Below, piece after piece: positions 1 through 8,851 of a stretch of 64,000 bases of DNA. Location of the stretch: assembly GCA_047404195.1 (NCBI GenBank), contig JBDOIU010000004.1:1-64000 (forward strand). The letters run 5' to 3'. Both the position numbers and the translations under genes were made by a program. Origin of the DNA: JAJRRL01 sp047404195. GTDB taxonomy: Bacteria; Pseudomonadota; Gammaproteobacteria; JAJRRL01. The stretch's first letter is position 1. Each line of letters opens with the position of its first letter. The notes beneath the pieces were generated by a model. The model saw only the letters and a list, made by a program, of their open reading frames with translations. It did no database searches and was not told the origin of the DNA.

Positions 1-354
1 CAGCATCATTGCAGCAGCATTTGATGATGTTCAACCAACTGGCATGAAAGACATGGGTAAGATCATGGCCCAAATCACCAAAGCAACTGCCGGCAGAGCT
101 GTTACTCAACCTTCATTGTAACTGAGAGTAGCAGTGCATACAAAGTTTGGTGTTTGTTTTACATGCGTTGGGAAAATATCAGTCAGGCGTTTGGTCAGCG
201 TCAGAGTTAAGTGCTGAGCTTTGCTTTAACTGTTTGGCTGATTTGAGCAATATCAGCTCTGCCGGCAGTTGCTTTGGTGATTTGGGCCATGATCTTACCC
301 ATGTCTTTCATGCCAGTTGGTTGAACATCATCAAATGCTGCTGCAATGATGCTG
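1..354. repeat. 101-bp perfect inverted repeat (arms 1-101 and 254-354)
   Basis: Bases 1-101 are the exact reverse complement of 254-354, separated by 152 bp; the match breaks at 102/253. The right arm is the 3' part of yqeY. The left arm may extend beyond the window edge. It could be a recent inverted duplication, one end of a larger inverted repeat, or a fold-back assembly artefact. Confidence 0.9.
2..121 (+). pseudogene. Partial YqeY C-terminal copy running in from the left edge
   Basis: The plus frame from base 2 is open to the TAA at 119-121 and reads as the C-terminal part of a YqeY/GatB-like domain, identical to residues about 105-137 of the yqeY product encoded at 207-668. After the repeat ends it diverges to a short tail (VTQPSL) in place of the YqeY terminus. 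The 5' part lies outside the window, so a complete second gene cannot be excluded. The perfect DNA identity suggests a fragment created by inverted duplication. Confidence 0.45.
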
Positions 355-668
355 GATATTTCACTGTCATCAAGTGGTGCTGGCATATAAGCAGACAGGA
401 TTTTAATTTCTTTCTGTTCGGCTTCTGCCCGATCTGAGTCATTTGCAGCTAGAAACTGTTTGGACGACTCCTGCCTTTGCTTGATCATTTTTTGGCATGT
501 TTTGATGCATTGTTCATCTGTTGGTGCATCAGTCTGCGGCGTAGACTCTTTACAAATAAGCAGTAAATCGCTTTTCAGCATGCGAAGTGTTTGTAATTGA
601 AGCTTGCCTTCTGCGCCAGCACGCATAGCTGTTTTAATATCATTCTGAATAGTCGTCCAGATGCTCAT
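207..668 (-). CDS. yqeY: YqeY family protein (GatB/YqeY domain)
   Basis: Product of 153 residues, the usual length of the YqeY family, whose helical domain resembles the tRNA-binding tail of the GatB amidotransferase subunit. The exact cellular role is not settled. It begins MSIWTTIQNDIKTAMRAG and ends with the conserved GRADIAQISQTVKAKL segment. It follows rpsU by 30 bp on the same strand, the common rpsU-yqeY arrangement of proteobacteria. The expected next genes dnaG and rpoD are not seen. Its 3' third is duplicated in inverted orientation at the window edge. Confidence 0.9.
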   Translation of the reverse strand: MSIWTTIQNDIKTAMRAGAEGKLQLQTLRMLKSDLLLICKESTPQTDAPTDEQCIKTCQKMIKQRQESSKQFLAANDSDRAEAEQKEIKILSAYMPAPLDDSEISSIIAAAFDDVQPTGMKDMGKIMAQITKATAGRADIAQISQTVKAKLST

Positions 669-698
669 GTATGCTGTCCTGCAAAATATGTGGAGTGA

Positions 699-923
699 TT
701 AGTAGCGTGTTCGATCACGTTCGCTGGCTTCACGCATGCGCATGAGACGCTTTAGATGACGTTTTTTAGCAGCAGCTTTCTCACGCTTTCTTTTAGCGGC
801 AGGTTTTTCATAGTGCTCGCATTGGCGTAATTTTGTGCCAATCCCAGCTTTTTCACATGATCTCTTGAAGCGACGTAAACAATGCTCAAACGCATTTCGG
901 TTGGGAATATATACCTTTGGCAT
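699..923 (-). CDS. rpsU: 30S ribosomal protein S21
   Basis: A 74-residue, very basic protein beginning MPKVYIPNRNAFEHCLRRF, with the S21 signature of an aromatic/acidic N-terminus followed by a Lys/Arg-rich helical tail (KPAAKRKREKAAAKKR). S21 binds the small subunit near the anti-Shine-Dalgarno region and takes part in initiation. It is first in a two-gene unit with yqeY, and a TATAAC -10-like hexamer lies about 30 bp upstream on the minus strand. Confidence 0.97.
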   Translation of the reverse strand: MPKVYIPNRNAFEHCLRRFKRSCEKAGIGTKLRQCEHYEKPAAKRKREKAAAKKRHLKRLMRMREASERDRTRY

Positions 924-1069
924 AAAAATAAGACCCCGTTATTTGGTTATAATTAGCACAAATGAGAGCTATAAAATGCTCAGAACCAACATGATAGCAG
1001 GTTGGCTACAAAAAGCAATCACTATTAGCAGCTATTTTGCTTATTGTTGGTTTATTCTGTCGGAAACCA

Positions 1070-2311
1070 TTACGGCTGCGTGTGTGTGAGCTTGTGTGCG
1101 ATGGGTTTTATGCTTATGCCTTGTACAATGACGGAAAATAGCACCACTGCATAGGTCAATAACATAATAATACCTCGTTCAGGTGAGTCGGGAATGCTGA
1201 GGGCCAGTGCGACAGCTAAACCACCTCTGAGGCCGCCCCAGGTGAGAATGGTTACCATCCCTGGTGTGCGTTTTTTCTTCTTTTGCAGCAACATAATAGG
1301 GATTGCCACAGTTAGTAGTCGCACTATCAATGTGACAATGATGGCCAGAATAGCTGCAGTTGCACTGCTAAGATGCAATGTGATTGTGAGCAACTCAAAC
1401 CCCATGAGCAGGAATAGAACTGTATTCAAGAGTTCATCAATGATTTCCCAGAATGAGGCAGCTTTAGTATAAGTTGATTTGCATTGCTGCCGGCACTCTT
1501 TGCCGATGAGAATACCTGCGACGACCATGGCCAATGGGCCAGATAGATCCATCAGGTTTGCAATAGCGTAGCCACCAGTCGTGACAACAAGTGTCATCAT
1601 GATCACAATGTGTGAGTCATTCGTTGTCTTTAGTAGTTTAGAAACCAGCATAGCCAATATGTAGCCATATGCCACACCGCCGACAGCACTGTGCAAGAAA
1701 CGCAGTCCGATGCTGCTGATTGTGACTGGGGTGTGATGAAATGCGACACTGAACACGGTCATAAAAATCACAATACCCACCCCGTCGTTAAATAATGATT
1801 CGCCGGCTACGCAGGCTGTTATATGTCGCGGTGCTTTAATTTGTTTGAATGTGGCTAACACCGCAATGGGGTCAGTTGGAGAAATAAGGGCGCCAAACAG
1901 GCAGGCTGAAACCCATGAAAACGGTAAATTAAAGAAACTGAGCAACCAATTAATAGAAATGGAAATCAGTACGAATGAAGCAATTGTACTGATGGTTGAT
2001 AGGATGGCGATGACTTTTTTTTGTTGTTTAAGTGCGTCGTAGTCGATGCTGAATGCACCGGCAAAGAGTAAAAACGCAAGCATGCCTTGTAGCAGCAATT
2101 CACCAAAGTTCAAGCTTTGTACCAAGCGTATGGTGGGGTCGTAAAGTGCATTGAAGCCAAACGAGTGTAGTAAGATGAGTATCAATGACAGCACTAATGC
2201 TGAAATCATCATTGCAATTGTACTTTGCAGCTGCACATAGCGATAATTGAAATAGCCTAAAACAAATGAAATGCTCAGTATCAGAGCGATTGTTTGATAT
2301 GTGTTTAACAT
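1070..2311 (-). CDS. CPA1-family Na+(K+)/H+ antiporter (NhaP type)
   Basis: Inner-membrane cation/proton exchanger of 413 residues, almost entirely hydrophobic with about 12 predicted helices. The two family hallmarks are visible: SPTDP at residues 144-148 and GESLFNDG at 170-177, which carry the ion-binding Asp residues. An upstream in-frame start at 2353 is open, but the ATG at 2311 has an AGGA ribosome site 8-9 nt ahead and starts at the first membrane segment, so it is chosen. It is divergent from nhaA, giving two unrelated Na+/H+ antiporters side by side. Confidence 0.9.
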   Translation of the reverse strand: MLNTYQTIALILSISFVLGYFNYRYVQLQSTIAMMISALVLSLILILLHSFGFNALYDPTIRLVQSLNFGELLLQGMLAFLLFAGAFSIDYDALKQQKKVIAILSTISTIASFVLISISINWLLSFFNLPFSWVSACLFGALISPTDPIAVLATFKQIKAPRHITACVAGESLFNDGVGIVIFMTVFSVAFHHTPVTISSIGLRFLHSAVGGVAYGYILAMLVSKLLKTTNDSHIVIMMTLVVTTGGYAIANLMDLSGPLAMVVAGILIGKECRQQCKSTYTKAASFWEIIDELLNTVLFLLMGFELLTITLHLSSATAAILAIIVTLIVRLLTVAIPIMLLQKKKKRTPGMVTILTWGGLRGGLAVALALSIPDSPERGIIMLLTYAVVLFSVIVQGISIKPIAHKLTHTQP

Positions 2312-2405
2312 TTGTGGTGCTTCCTTTGACAAGGTGAGACATACACACATCATATCTCATGTGATGACTGAAATCAGCCAAATGTATGTAATGGTGCAAA
2401 ATTTA

Positions 2406-2436
2406 TTGACCCAAACATGGCTTGATCCGTTATAAT
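2406..2436 (+). promoter_or_regulatory. Sigma70-type promoter of nhaA
   Basis: TTGACC at 2406-2411 and a perfect TATAAT at 2431-2436, with a 19-bp spacer, slightly longer than optimal. The predicted start of transcription is about 25-30 bp before the nhaA ATG. It sits in the divergent nhaP-like/nhaA intergenic region. Confidence 0.7.
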
Positions 2437-2470
2437 GGATTGAGTCATTCACAGATGGAGGCAGGCACTC

Positions 2471-3643
2471 ATGTCGTGGCGCCCCTTTAAAGAATTTGTT
2501 AAATACGAGTCCAGCGCAGGGATTGTGTTGTTTTTTGCTGCCATGATGGCGTTGTTGGTTTCCAATACTCCCATGCACATTTGGTATGAGCATTTCCTAG
2601 AGATGCCTGTTGCGGTGCATTTTGGTATGTTTTATGTCTCTAAATCACTGCATCATTGGATTAATGATGGCTTGATGGCTGTTTTCTTCTTGTTGGTTGG
2701 GCTTGAGGTGAAACGAGAGATGCTGCAAGGGGAATTAAATAGTTTGCAGAAAGCAATTTTACCGGCAGTCGCGGCGATTGGTGGTATGGTTGTACCAGCA
2801 GGTATCTTCATGCTGTTTAACCATCAATATCCTTATTTATATCCTGGCTGGGCGATTCCCACTGCCACCGATATCGCATTCTCTCTCGGAATTTTGGTGT
2901 TATTTGGCAAGCGTCTACCAATATCATTGCGTGTTTTTCTAACAGCATTGGCTATTTTTGATGATATCGGTGCCATTATCATTATTGCTTTGTTTTACAC
3001 TCAGGATTTGTCGATGGCGATGATGGTCTATGCGTCGGTTTGCATGGCTTTATTGCTACTATTAAATCGTTTGCGTGTCTCTGCTACAGCGCCCTATGTT
3101 ATTGTTGGCATCGCGCTGTGGTTATGTGTATTGAAATCAGGTGTGCATGCGACGATGGCAGGTATTATTTTAGCTTGGGCCATTCCCATTCAGCCTGAAA
3201 ATGGTAAGAAAGTCGCGCCATTGATTCGTTGGGAGCACGGCTTACACCCGTGGGTTGCTTACTTTATTATACCGGTCTTCGCATTTGCGAATGCGGGTGT
3301 GCATTTCGCGTCGCTGAGTTTAAATGATATACAAGATTCCCTGACCTTAGGTTGTTTTTTCGGGTTATTTATTGGTAAGCAGATTGGTGTCTGGGGTGCG
3401 AGTATTTTAGCTGTACAATTTAAATTGGCACAGCTGCCAAGAGGGCTGAGCAGTATGAGTATTTATGGTTTGAGTTTATTGGCTGGTATTGGTTTTACCA
3501 TGAGTCTGTTTATCGGCAGTTTGGCTTATGATCACCTTGGCCCATTGTATTTTACACGTGTACAAGTCGGTGTATTATTGGCCTCATTACTTTCAGGTGT
3601 CGGTGGTTACCTCGTTTTACGCACACAGGCTAAGTCAAAATAG
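2471..3643 (+). CDS. nhaA: Na+/H+ antiporter NhaA
   Basis: Electrogenic sodium/proton antiporter of 390 residues, the family length. The transport core is visible: TDIAF with Asp134, and the paired aspartates 164-165 in AIFDDIGAI, which match the Na+-binding pair of E. coli NhaA (Asp163/164). About 12 helices fill the sequence. The start has a GGAGG-type ribosome site 9 nt ahead. It ends 9 bp before the convergent wrbA-like gene. Expected role: Na+ extrusion and pH control under alkaline or saline stress. Confidence 0.96.
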   Translation: MSWRPFKEFVKYESSAGIVLFFAAMMALLVSNTPMHIWYEHFLEMPVAVHFGMFYVSKSLHHWINDGLMAVFFLLVGLEVKREMLQGELNSLQKAILPAVAAIGGMVVPAGIFMLFNHQYPYLYPGWAIPTATDIAFSLGILVLFGKRLPISLRVFLTALAIFDDIGAIIIIALFYTQDLSMAMMVYASVCMALLLLLNRLRVSATAPYVIVGIALWLCVLKSGVHATMAGIILAWAIPIQPENGKKVAPLIRWEHGLHPWVAYFIIPVFAFANAGVHFASLSLNDIQDSLTLGCFFGLFIGKQIGVWGASILAVQFKLAQLPRGLSSMSIYGLSLLAGIGFTMSLFIGSLAYDHLGPLYFTRVQVGVLLASLLSGVGGYLVLRTQAKSK

Positions 3644-3652
3644 GCAAGCGCG

Positions 3653-4243
3653 CTATTTCAGACGCTGTGCAATTGTCGCAATACGTGCACCAAAATGACG
3701 ACACAGTGTGCTTTCGTCGTCGGTTAATGGCAGTGCCGCATTGGCGCCAGAAACATGTGAGGGACCATATGGTGTCCCACCATGAGTTGTGTTGGTTAAT
3801 GCGGGCTCGCTATATGGGCAGCCCACAAGCACCATGCCATGGTGCATCAACGGTAGCATCATAGAGAGTAGCGTGCTTTCTTGGCCGCCATGCATGGAGC
3901 CAGTCGATGTGAAGCAGCCAGCTGGTTTGCCAATCAATGCGCCTGATTGCCATAGCCCACCGGTTGTATCAAAGAAATATTTCAGTGCGCCAGCCATATT
4001 GCCAAAGCGGGTTGGGCTGCCAAGGATCAGGCCGTCACATTGCTCAAGATCAGTCAGTGTCGCATAGGGTGGTCCTTGGTTGGGAATAGCACTGAGGGAA
4101 GCATCATGTTTAACGCCAACAGCTGGCACGGTGCGAATAGTAGCCGTACAGCCAACGATGCCTTCAACACCTGTTGCGATCACTTCCGCCATGGCTTGTG
4201 TGTTGCCAGTGCGGCTGTAGTAGAGAACCAGTATATTTGCCAT
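3653..4243 (-). CDS. wrbA: WrbA-like NAD(P)H:quinone oxidoreductase
   Basis: Flavodoxin-fold protein of 196 residues. The N-terminal LVLYYSRTGNTQAMA is the FMN phosphate-binding loop, followed by GSPTRFGNMAGALKYFFD and GSMHGGQESTLLSMM, both diagnostic of WrbA. These enzymes bind FMN as tetramers and reduce quinones by two electrons, limiting oxidative stress. It is a single gene, convergent with nhaA. The symbol is by family resemblance; close paralogues exist in many genomes. Confidence 0.9.
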   Translation of the reverse strand: MANILVLYYSRTGNTQAMAEVIATGVEGIVGCTATIRTVPAVGVKHDASLSAIPNQGPPYATLTDLEQCDGLILGSPTRFGNMAGALKYFFDTTGGLWQSGALIGKPAGCFTSTGSMHGGQESTLLSMMLPLMHHGMVLVGCPYSEPALTNTTHGGTPYGPSHVSGANAALPLTDDESTLCRHFGARIATIAQRLK

Positions 4244-4405
4244 GATAGGATTCCGCCTGAAAGGTTGTTTTTTTTCATCATAGCCGATTCGCCCTATAAA
4301 GAATAGCTCTGTGTGGGTGCTCTTGTGGGATGTTTGGGTTATGATATGGTCGTATCTTGCAATATCTCCAGCTATGATTGTAGTTGAGTTTGATGGGAGT
4401 GAATC

Positions 4406-5227
4406 ATGAGTGGAAAGCGTGGCAAACCTTTTATGTTACAGGTCATCAGCCGCTATTATGCCGATCGTTATGACCGGCAGTCAGCCTATCTGACTTTTTT
4501 GACATTGCTTAATTTGGTGCCGATTTTAGTCTTGGTGTTAACATTCATTGCTCATATGACAGTGTTTCAGCAGATGATGGGACGCTTTGAGCAGTGGATC
4601 ATTGATGCATTGATTTTCCAGCACAAGCAGCAATGGGTACTGGTACATATTCAGCGGTGGGTCTCGCAAGCAACACAGCTTTCTTGGGGGCATTTATCGG
4701 CATTTGTGGTCATGGCTCTGGTAATGATGCTCAATATCAATCAGCTTTTTCAGGAAATTTGGCATACAGAGAAGAAATTATCTCTTTCACTGCATTGTTT
4801 GTTGATGGTGTTGGTATTGTGTTTAACGCCGGTGGTGCTGGCATTGCTATTTGGTGTATCAGATATGATATTACCCATAGTAACGGGGGCACATTGGTTG
4901 CGTGAATTTTTTCCGAGTCGGGTCATGGTGCTGATATCAAATTTGAGTGTGATGTTTGTTTGGTTCCTGCTTATGTATAAGATATTGCCTCTTTGTCGAG
5001 TGCCATGGCGTTCAGCTGTGCTTTCTAGTGTGGTTGTGAGCATATTATTGACTGTCATGAAACGTGGTGTCATGTTGTGGATAGACCACTACTCCTCATA
5101 TCACGATTTATATGGTGCGATGTCAGTGATCCCGGTTTGTTTGGTGTGGTTGTATCTAGCGTGGAATGTGATTTTACTCGGTTCGCTGATGGGGCACGAA
5201 TTTGCTTTGCGATTAACGCGGTCGTAG
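4406..5227 (+). CDS. YihY/BrkB-family inner membrane protein
   Basis: Integral membrane protein of 273 residues with about six helices. The start YYADRYDRQSAYLTFLTLLNLVPILV and the region HDLYGAMSVIPVCLVWLYLAW are typical of the YihY/UPF0761 family, once mislabelled RNase BN. Its molecular function is unknown. It stops 5 bp from the convergent tolR. A gene of this family is not usual next to tol genes and occupies the place where tolA would be expected downstream of tolR. Confidence 0.88.
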   Translation: MSGKRGKPFMLQVISRYYADRYDRQSAYLTFLTLLNLVPILVLVLTFIAHMTVFQQMMGRFEQWIIDALIFQHKQQWVLVHIQRWVSQATQLSWGHLSAFVVMALVMMLNINQLFQEIWHTEKKLSLSLHCLLMVLVLCLTPVVLALLFGVSDMILPIVTGAHWLREFFPSRVMVLISNLSVMFVWFLLMYKILPLCRVPWRSAVLSSVVVSILLTVMKRGVMLWIDHYSSYHDLYGAMSVIPVCLVWLYLAWNVILLGSLMGHEFALRLTRS

Positions 5228-5231
5228 GTGA

Positions 5232-5654
5232 TCAACTGGGGCGTGTGATCATCCCAATTTGTTGTGCGCCAGCAGTTTTCAATAATGCCATGGCGCGCAT
5301 GACTTGGCCGTAGGTTAGGCTCTGGTCGGCTTTAACAAAGATGGGTAAGGGGTTTTTTTTACCTGCGAGCTTAATGGCAGCAGCAGCTGTGGTCAGTGTA
5401 TTATCTGGCGATAACCATGTCTTGGGGTGTTTGGATACGTTGAGGTAGTAGTGATTGTCACGATCAATGCTGAGTATCAGTGGGTCACGATTATCTTTGA
5501 TGATTTTGGCGTGCGCTGTTGGTAAATTTACCTGAATACCTTGTGATAGCAGGGGGGCAGTAATCATGAAGATGACCAACAGTACTAACATCACATCAAT
5601 GTAAGGAACCACATTGATATCAGCAATGAGGGACTGTCTTTCTCGCCTGCGCAT
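5232..5654 (-). CDS. tolR: TolR, Tol-Pal proton-channel subunit (ExbD/TolR family)
   Basis: Protein of 140 residues: short cytoplasmic start, a single membrane helix containing the essential Asp in VVPYIDVMLVLLVIFMI, then a periplasmic domain. With TolQ it forms the proton-driven motor that powers the Tol-Pal system in outer-membrane constriction at division. It follows tolQ by 2 bp. The usual downstream tolA, tolB and pal are absent; the next gene is the convergent yihY-like gene. Confidence 0.93.
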   Translation of the reverse strand: MRRRERQSLIADINVVPYIDVMLVLLVIFMITAPLLSQGIQVNLPTAHAKIIKDNRDPLILSIDRDNHYYLNVSKHPKTWLSPDNTLTTAAAAIKLAGKKNPLPIFVKADQSLTYGQVMRAMALLKTAGAQQIGMITRPS

Positions 5655-5656
5655 TG

Positions 5657-6355
5657 TTAACTCTCCTGAACTGACTGAGCAGTTTTGGGTTGATGCGCTT
5701 GTTTCAGCAAAAGGTCAGTGAGTTTGTCTTCAAAGGCCAGCATATTTTCATCAATCTGGCGAATGGCTTGTGCGATACGGTTATATGCAATGACGGCTGG
5801 TATGGCAGCAAATAATCCAATGGCTGTTGCAATAAGGGCTTCTGCAATGCCTGGTGCAACCATGGCAATAGAGGCTTGTTGCGCTACGCCCAATGCACGA
5901 AAAGCTGACATGATTCCCCACACTGTACCGAATAGGCCAATATACGGGCAGATTGAGCCAATGGTTGCCAGCCAGCTGTGACGAGATTCGAGGTTTTCAA
6001 GAATTTGGCGCCTGTCTTGTGCCACGCGGCGTTGCAGTGTTTGCGTAAAGTATTCTGGATCAATTTGGCCACGGTGCTGGAATTCTAAAAAGCAGTGATA
6101 GGCCGTGTAAAATAACCGTGCAAGCCCAGATGGTGCTTGTTTGTGGTTATGCAGCGAGTTGAAGTAGGAGCGCATATCAAGGTTACGTAGAAAGTCGTCT
6201 CCAAAACGCTTCATTTGACGTCTTTTTAGTCGCAACTGGCGTGTTTTTTCCAAGATAATACTCCAAGAGAAAACAGAGCTCAGACACAAGATCAGTAAGA
6301 CGATTTTAACTATCCAGTTAGATTGAGCGACAAAGCTCCATAGGGAAGGGGTCAT
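5657..6355 (-). CDS. tolQ: TolQ, Tol-Pal proton-channel subunit
   Basis: Inner-membrane protein of 232 residues, the TolQ length, with three membrane helices: residues about 15-35, then a pair in the C-terminal half around GSICPYIGLFGTVWGIMSAF and APGIAEALIATAIGLFAAIPAVIAYN, the MotA/TolQ/ExbB signature. Its ATG overlaps the ybgC stop (ATGA, 6352-6355) with AAGGAGG ahead, so translation is coupled. Confidence 0.95.
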   Translation of the reverse strand: MTPSLWSFVAQSNWIVKIVLLILCLSSVFSWSIILEKTRQLRLKRRQMKRFGDDFLRNLDMRSYFNSLHNHKQAPSGLARLFYTAYHCFLEFQHRGQIDPEYFTQTLQRRVAQDRRQILENLESRHSWLATIGSICPYIGLFGTVWGIMSAFRALGVAQQASIAMVAPGIAEALIATAIGLFAAIPAVIAYNRIAQAIRQIDENMLAFEDKLTDLLLKQAHQPKTAQSVQES

Positions 6356-6753
6356 GAAAAAGCCTCCTTAACAGCAGATGGAATGGCAATGGGTTTGAGT
6401 TGTGGGCTAACGGTCACACATTGAATCTTGCCACTACAGCAGATGACCTCGGGTGCATCAACCCGTACAATATTTTGCTCAAAATACAGGGTTGCGTGTC
6501 CTAGGCGTGATACACGGCTATTAATGATAATCATTTGATTCAGTGCGATGGGTTTGAGATATTGTAAACTGGCATTCTTGATAACAAAGAGGCGGCCTTG
6601 CTCAGCAAGCGTTTGAATGCTCAGTGATTGATCTGCTAACCACTCTGTACGTGCCCGCTCCATAAAGTTGAGATAATTTGCATGATAGACAATTCCATCA
6701 AAGGCTGTGTCTTCTGCGTAAACACGGCATGAAAAAGAAAAGGACTGACTCAC
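6352..6753 (-). CDS. ybgC: YbgC, acyl-CoA thioesterase of the Tol-Pal operon
   Basis: Hotdog-fold thioesterase of 133 residues with the family start FSCRVYAEDTAFDGIVYHANYLNFMERARTEWL, which contains the catalytic Asp region (DTDxxGxVxHxxY; here DTAFDGIVYH). The start codon is GTG. It leads ybgC-tolQ-tolR. In many gammaproteobacteria ybgC lies directly after ruvB; here ruvB is 5.5 kb upstream on the same strand, separated by an accessory island. Confidence 0.92.
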   Translation of the reverse strand: MSQSFSFSCRVYAEDTAFDGIVYHANYLNFMERARTEWLADQSLSIQTLAEQGRLFVIKNASLQYLKPIALNQMIIINSRVSRLGHATLYFEQNIVRVDAPEVICCSGKIQCVTVSPQLKPIAIPSAVKEAFS

Positions 6754-7157
6754 GTTCAGATGCTCTCAAAAAAACCTAGATCTATAATAACATGTGGATA
6801 TTCTGTGTGCTAGTGCGACAAGATCTTGCTCAATGTAAGCTTATTACCATATTAGCTGCAGTGTTTTCCTAAGATAGCTCGCAAAATAGGCAATAGTGTG
6901 ATGTTTCGAGTTTGATAGTAGCAGTTGTTGAATGTGTCATCTTGGCGCTCAAGATATACTCACTGAGCATGGTTTAATTTGTTTCTATGCCACCAGGGTT
7001 TGTTAGAGATACGCGTCATACTCTGATTGGTTTGGGGCAATGACTGCTCGTGGTTTAGCTCACCCTCAGTATTGACATGCCAGGGACGGTCATCATATTA
7101 CTGGCAAAGTGTACTTGATGGCTCAGGCTGGCTAGGGGTGTCAACGGATAATTTCAG
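6754..7157. other. 404-bp gap without a recognisable gene
   Basis: No convincing reading frame with a ribosome site was seen. The region is the left edge of the accessory island between ybgC and ruvB and should hold the ybgC promoter on the minus strand; only a weak TATTAT hexamer near 6786-6791 could be found for it. Confidence 0.5.
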
Positions 7158-7448
7158 CTATCGAGAGTATTTATAGATAGAGTAGCCACCTGGTGAACTC
7201 TGATCAGTTATATTGAAGGTGACGTTCCCTTCCTCTCCTGGACATCGGGCAATATACGGATCCTGGCCGGCGTTACTGAACTCTGGTCCGAAATTGAGCA
7301 TAGATGTAGAACTACCATCCATCAAAACATAATTTATGATGGACTTGTTGAGAACCGTGAAGCTTCTCCAATCACAGAAAGGTACAGTCGAAGCGATAGT
7401 CGAAGATGAAATGACTAGTAGATTGATAAATAATAAAAATTTTTTCAT
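7158..7448 (-). CDS. Small exported protein, unknown function
   Basis: Protein of 96 residues. It begins with a clear signal peptide (MKKFLLFINLLVISSSTIAS, probable cleavage near AST|V), followed by a 75-residue mature part with two cysteines (FCDW and ARCPG) that could pair. The ATG at 7448 is chosen because GGAGAG precedes it by 5 nt; an upstream in-frame start at 7478 would bury the signal peptide. No family is recognised. It lies in the island inserted between ruvB and ybgC. Confidence 0.7.
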   Translation of the reverse strand: MKKFLLFINLLVISSSTIASTVPFCDWRSFTVLNKSIINYVLMDGSSTSMLNFGPEFSNAGQDPYIARCPGEEGNVTFNITDQSSPGGYSIYKYSR

Positions 7449-7518
7449 TGTTTCTCTCCATCTATTGCTAGGAGCCATATCTCAAATATAGTCAATTAAT
7501 GTGCAAATAACAAGCAGT

Positions 7519-7779
7519 TTATCCATGCGTATTCAATGATGCATTATGCTGATTATTACGTTTGCACAGCCACTTTTTAAAAACGCTCAATCTCTTCTCA
7601 TTGACTATCGCAAATTTTCTCAGGCGAGAGTTTATAGGTTGTGTATGATCAGTTTTGATAAAAATTGACTGCCTAGTAAGTGCCAGATACACATACATGA
7701 AGCACCCATACACCATAGGAAAGCCATTTGCGATTGTGTGTTTTATTGGAATGTCTATGACCTTGATGCCATCATTCAT
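7519..7779 (-). CDS. Possible small protein of 86 residues
   Basis: An open frame on the minus strand without a good ribosome site at its first ATG. The product is basic at the C-terminus (FKKWLCKRNNQH) and has no recognisable domain. It is kept because it lies between two better-supported island genes on the same strand with no competing frame; it may be a remnant or spurious. Confidence 0.25.
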   Translation of the reverse strand: MNDGIKVIDIPIKHTIANGFPMVYGCFMYVYLALTRQSIFIKTDHTQPINSRLRKFAIVNEKRLSVFKKWLCKRNNQHNASLNTHG

Positions 7780-8090
7780 TAAGCTGGCATTGATCGATCA
7801 AATCTATTGCTGAGAATTGGAGTCATCAGAAGATCTGTTGGATACAGGATAGGAAAAAGATATTGCGAGGTATTCATCAAAAGGATGCTTTGATAGGTGC
7901 TGGTGTGGCTTTGATTATAGAATACAAAGCGTCGGAAATATGCGCTGGTTTAGTGAAATTGTGCTGCTTTCATTCCTGACTTGACTATATTTAAATGTGT
8001 TATGTGGTTTTTGAGTTGAGTGGCAAGAGAACAGATGGCCTTAACAAGGTATCACCACTGTTAGATGATACCTTGCCATTGCATCACATT
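7780..8090. other. 311-bp gap, nothing recognised
   Basis: AT-rich sequence with scattered stops in all frames. No RNA gene, strong promoter or terminator was identified. Confidence 0.5.
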
Positions 8091-8486
8091 TTACATTTTC
8101 AGTGCAGTTGATAATGATATACTTGCACCATCCTTGTTGTTTTGTAAAACGAACAGGGGCTTTGTTCCTCTTTTCTTGCGTTGAATAATCGCTTTTTGAC
8201 CCTTAGTGATGATGCGAGTTTGAGCTGTTTTTGCAGCTGGTTTTTGTGAGATCTCAGGATCTTCAAAGATGGTGAATCCACAGCTTGCAACTGGTTTGTT
8301 GGCTCTTTGTTTTGGTTTGACTCGTGCTCTCGAAGTTGTTCGTGCTGGGACTTCTTTGTTGCTTTCAGCAGTGTGCATATCATCACTGCTGGCGGTTCTT
8401 GTAGCGAATCTTGCCTGCTTTACTTGTTCAAATGAAAAGTTTGTCAAAGGATTTCCCGGCATTCTTTTGTTTGTGTGTCTGCTCAT
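8091..8486 (-). CDS. Basic protein of 131 residues, unknown function
   Basis: The start has AGAGGT 6 nt ahead, a good ribosome site. The product is soluble, rich in Lys, Arg, Thr and Ser, with an apparently disordered middle (PARTTSRARVKPKQRANKP) and a short hydrophobic C-terminus. No cysteine pattern or known motif was seen. It belongs to the minus-strand island between ruvB and ybgC. A nucleic-acid or host-protein binding role is possible but only guessed from charge. Confidence 0.6.
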   Translation of the reverse strand: MSRHTNKRMPGNPLTNFSFEQVKQARFATRTASSDDMHTAESNKEVPARTTSRARVKPKQRANKPVASCGFTIFEDPEISQKPAAKTAQTRIITKGQKAIIQRKKRGTKPLFVLQNNKDGASISLSTALKM

Positions 8487-8851
8487 ACTATACCTCTAGT
8501 AGTTAGTTGATAAGTTAATAACATCCTTGTTGGTACACTAAAGATCATAGCGATAATGGTTCACAATACAATGACGGTTAAGATTTTTTTTGTTAAGAAT
8601 TATTATTCGAAAAAAACACATTGAACTGCCAGCATTGTATAAAGCAAGCGTTGATGCGAATGGGCTCTGGTCGTGTCTGGCAAGCGTGAACAGCAGCTTT
8701 TACTGCACCGTATTCACTGCGAGCGATGCATGGTAGTCAGTGTTTAGCACACAATGACATGCGGTTAAATGATTACGGTCTCAAGAATGGTGTTAGAGAT
8801 TAACGAATCAATATAATGTCTCAGTGATCTGGTTTTTGTTGCTTGGATTTG
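8487..8851. other. 365-bp gap, no gene recognised
   Basis: It contains the upstream region of the 131-residue basic protein. A pair of CTTAAC hexamers on the minus strand (8577-8582 and 8592-8597) is separated by 15 bp start to start. No frame with a ribosome site was found. Confidence 0.4.

Noticed and set aside
147..437. Plus-strand frame across yqeY
   Set aside because: It is the antisense of yqeY and part of the inverted repeat, with no ribosome site.
8577..8597. Two CTTAAC hexamers as a PmrA box
   Set aside because: They are 15 bp apart start to start instead of 11, so they do not fit the expected direct repeat.
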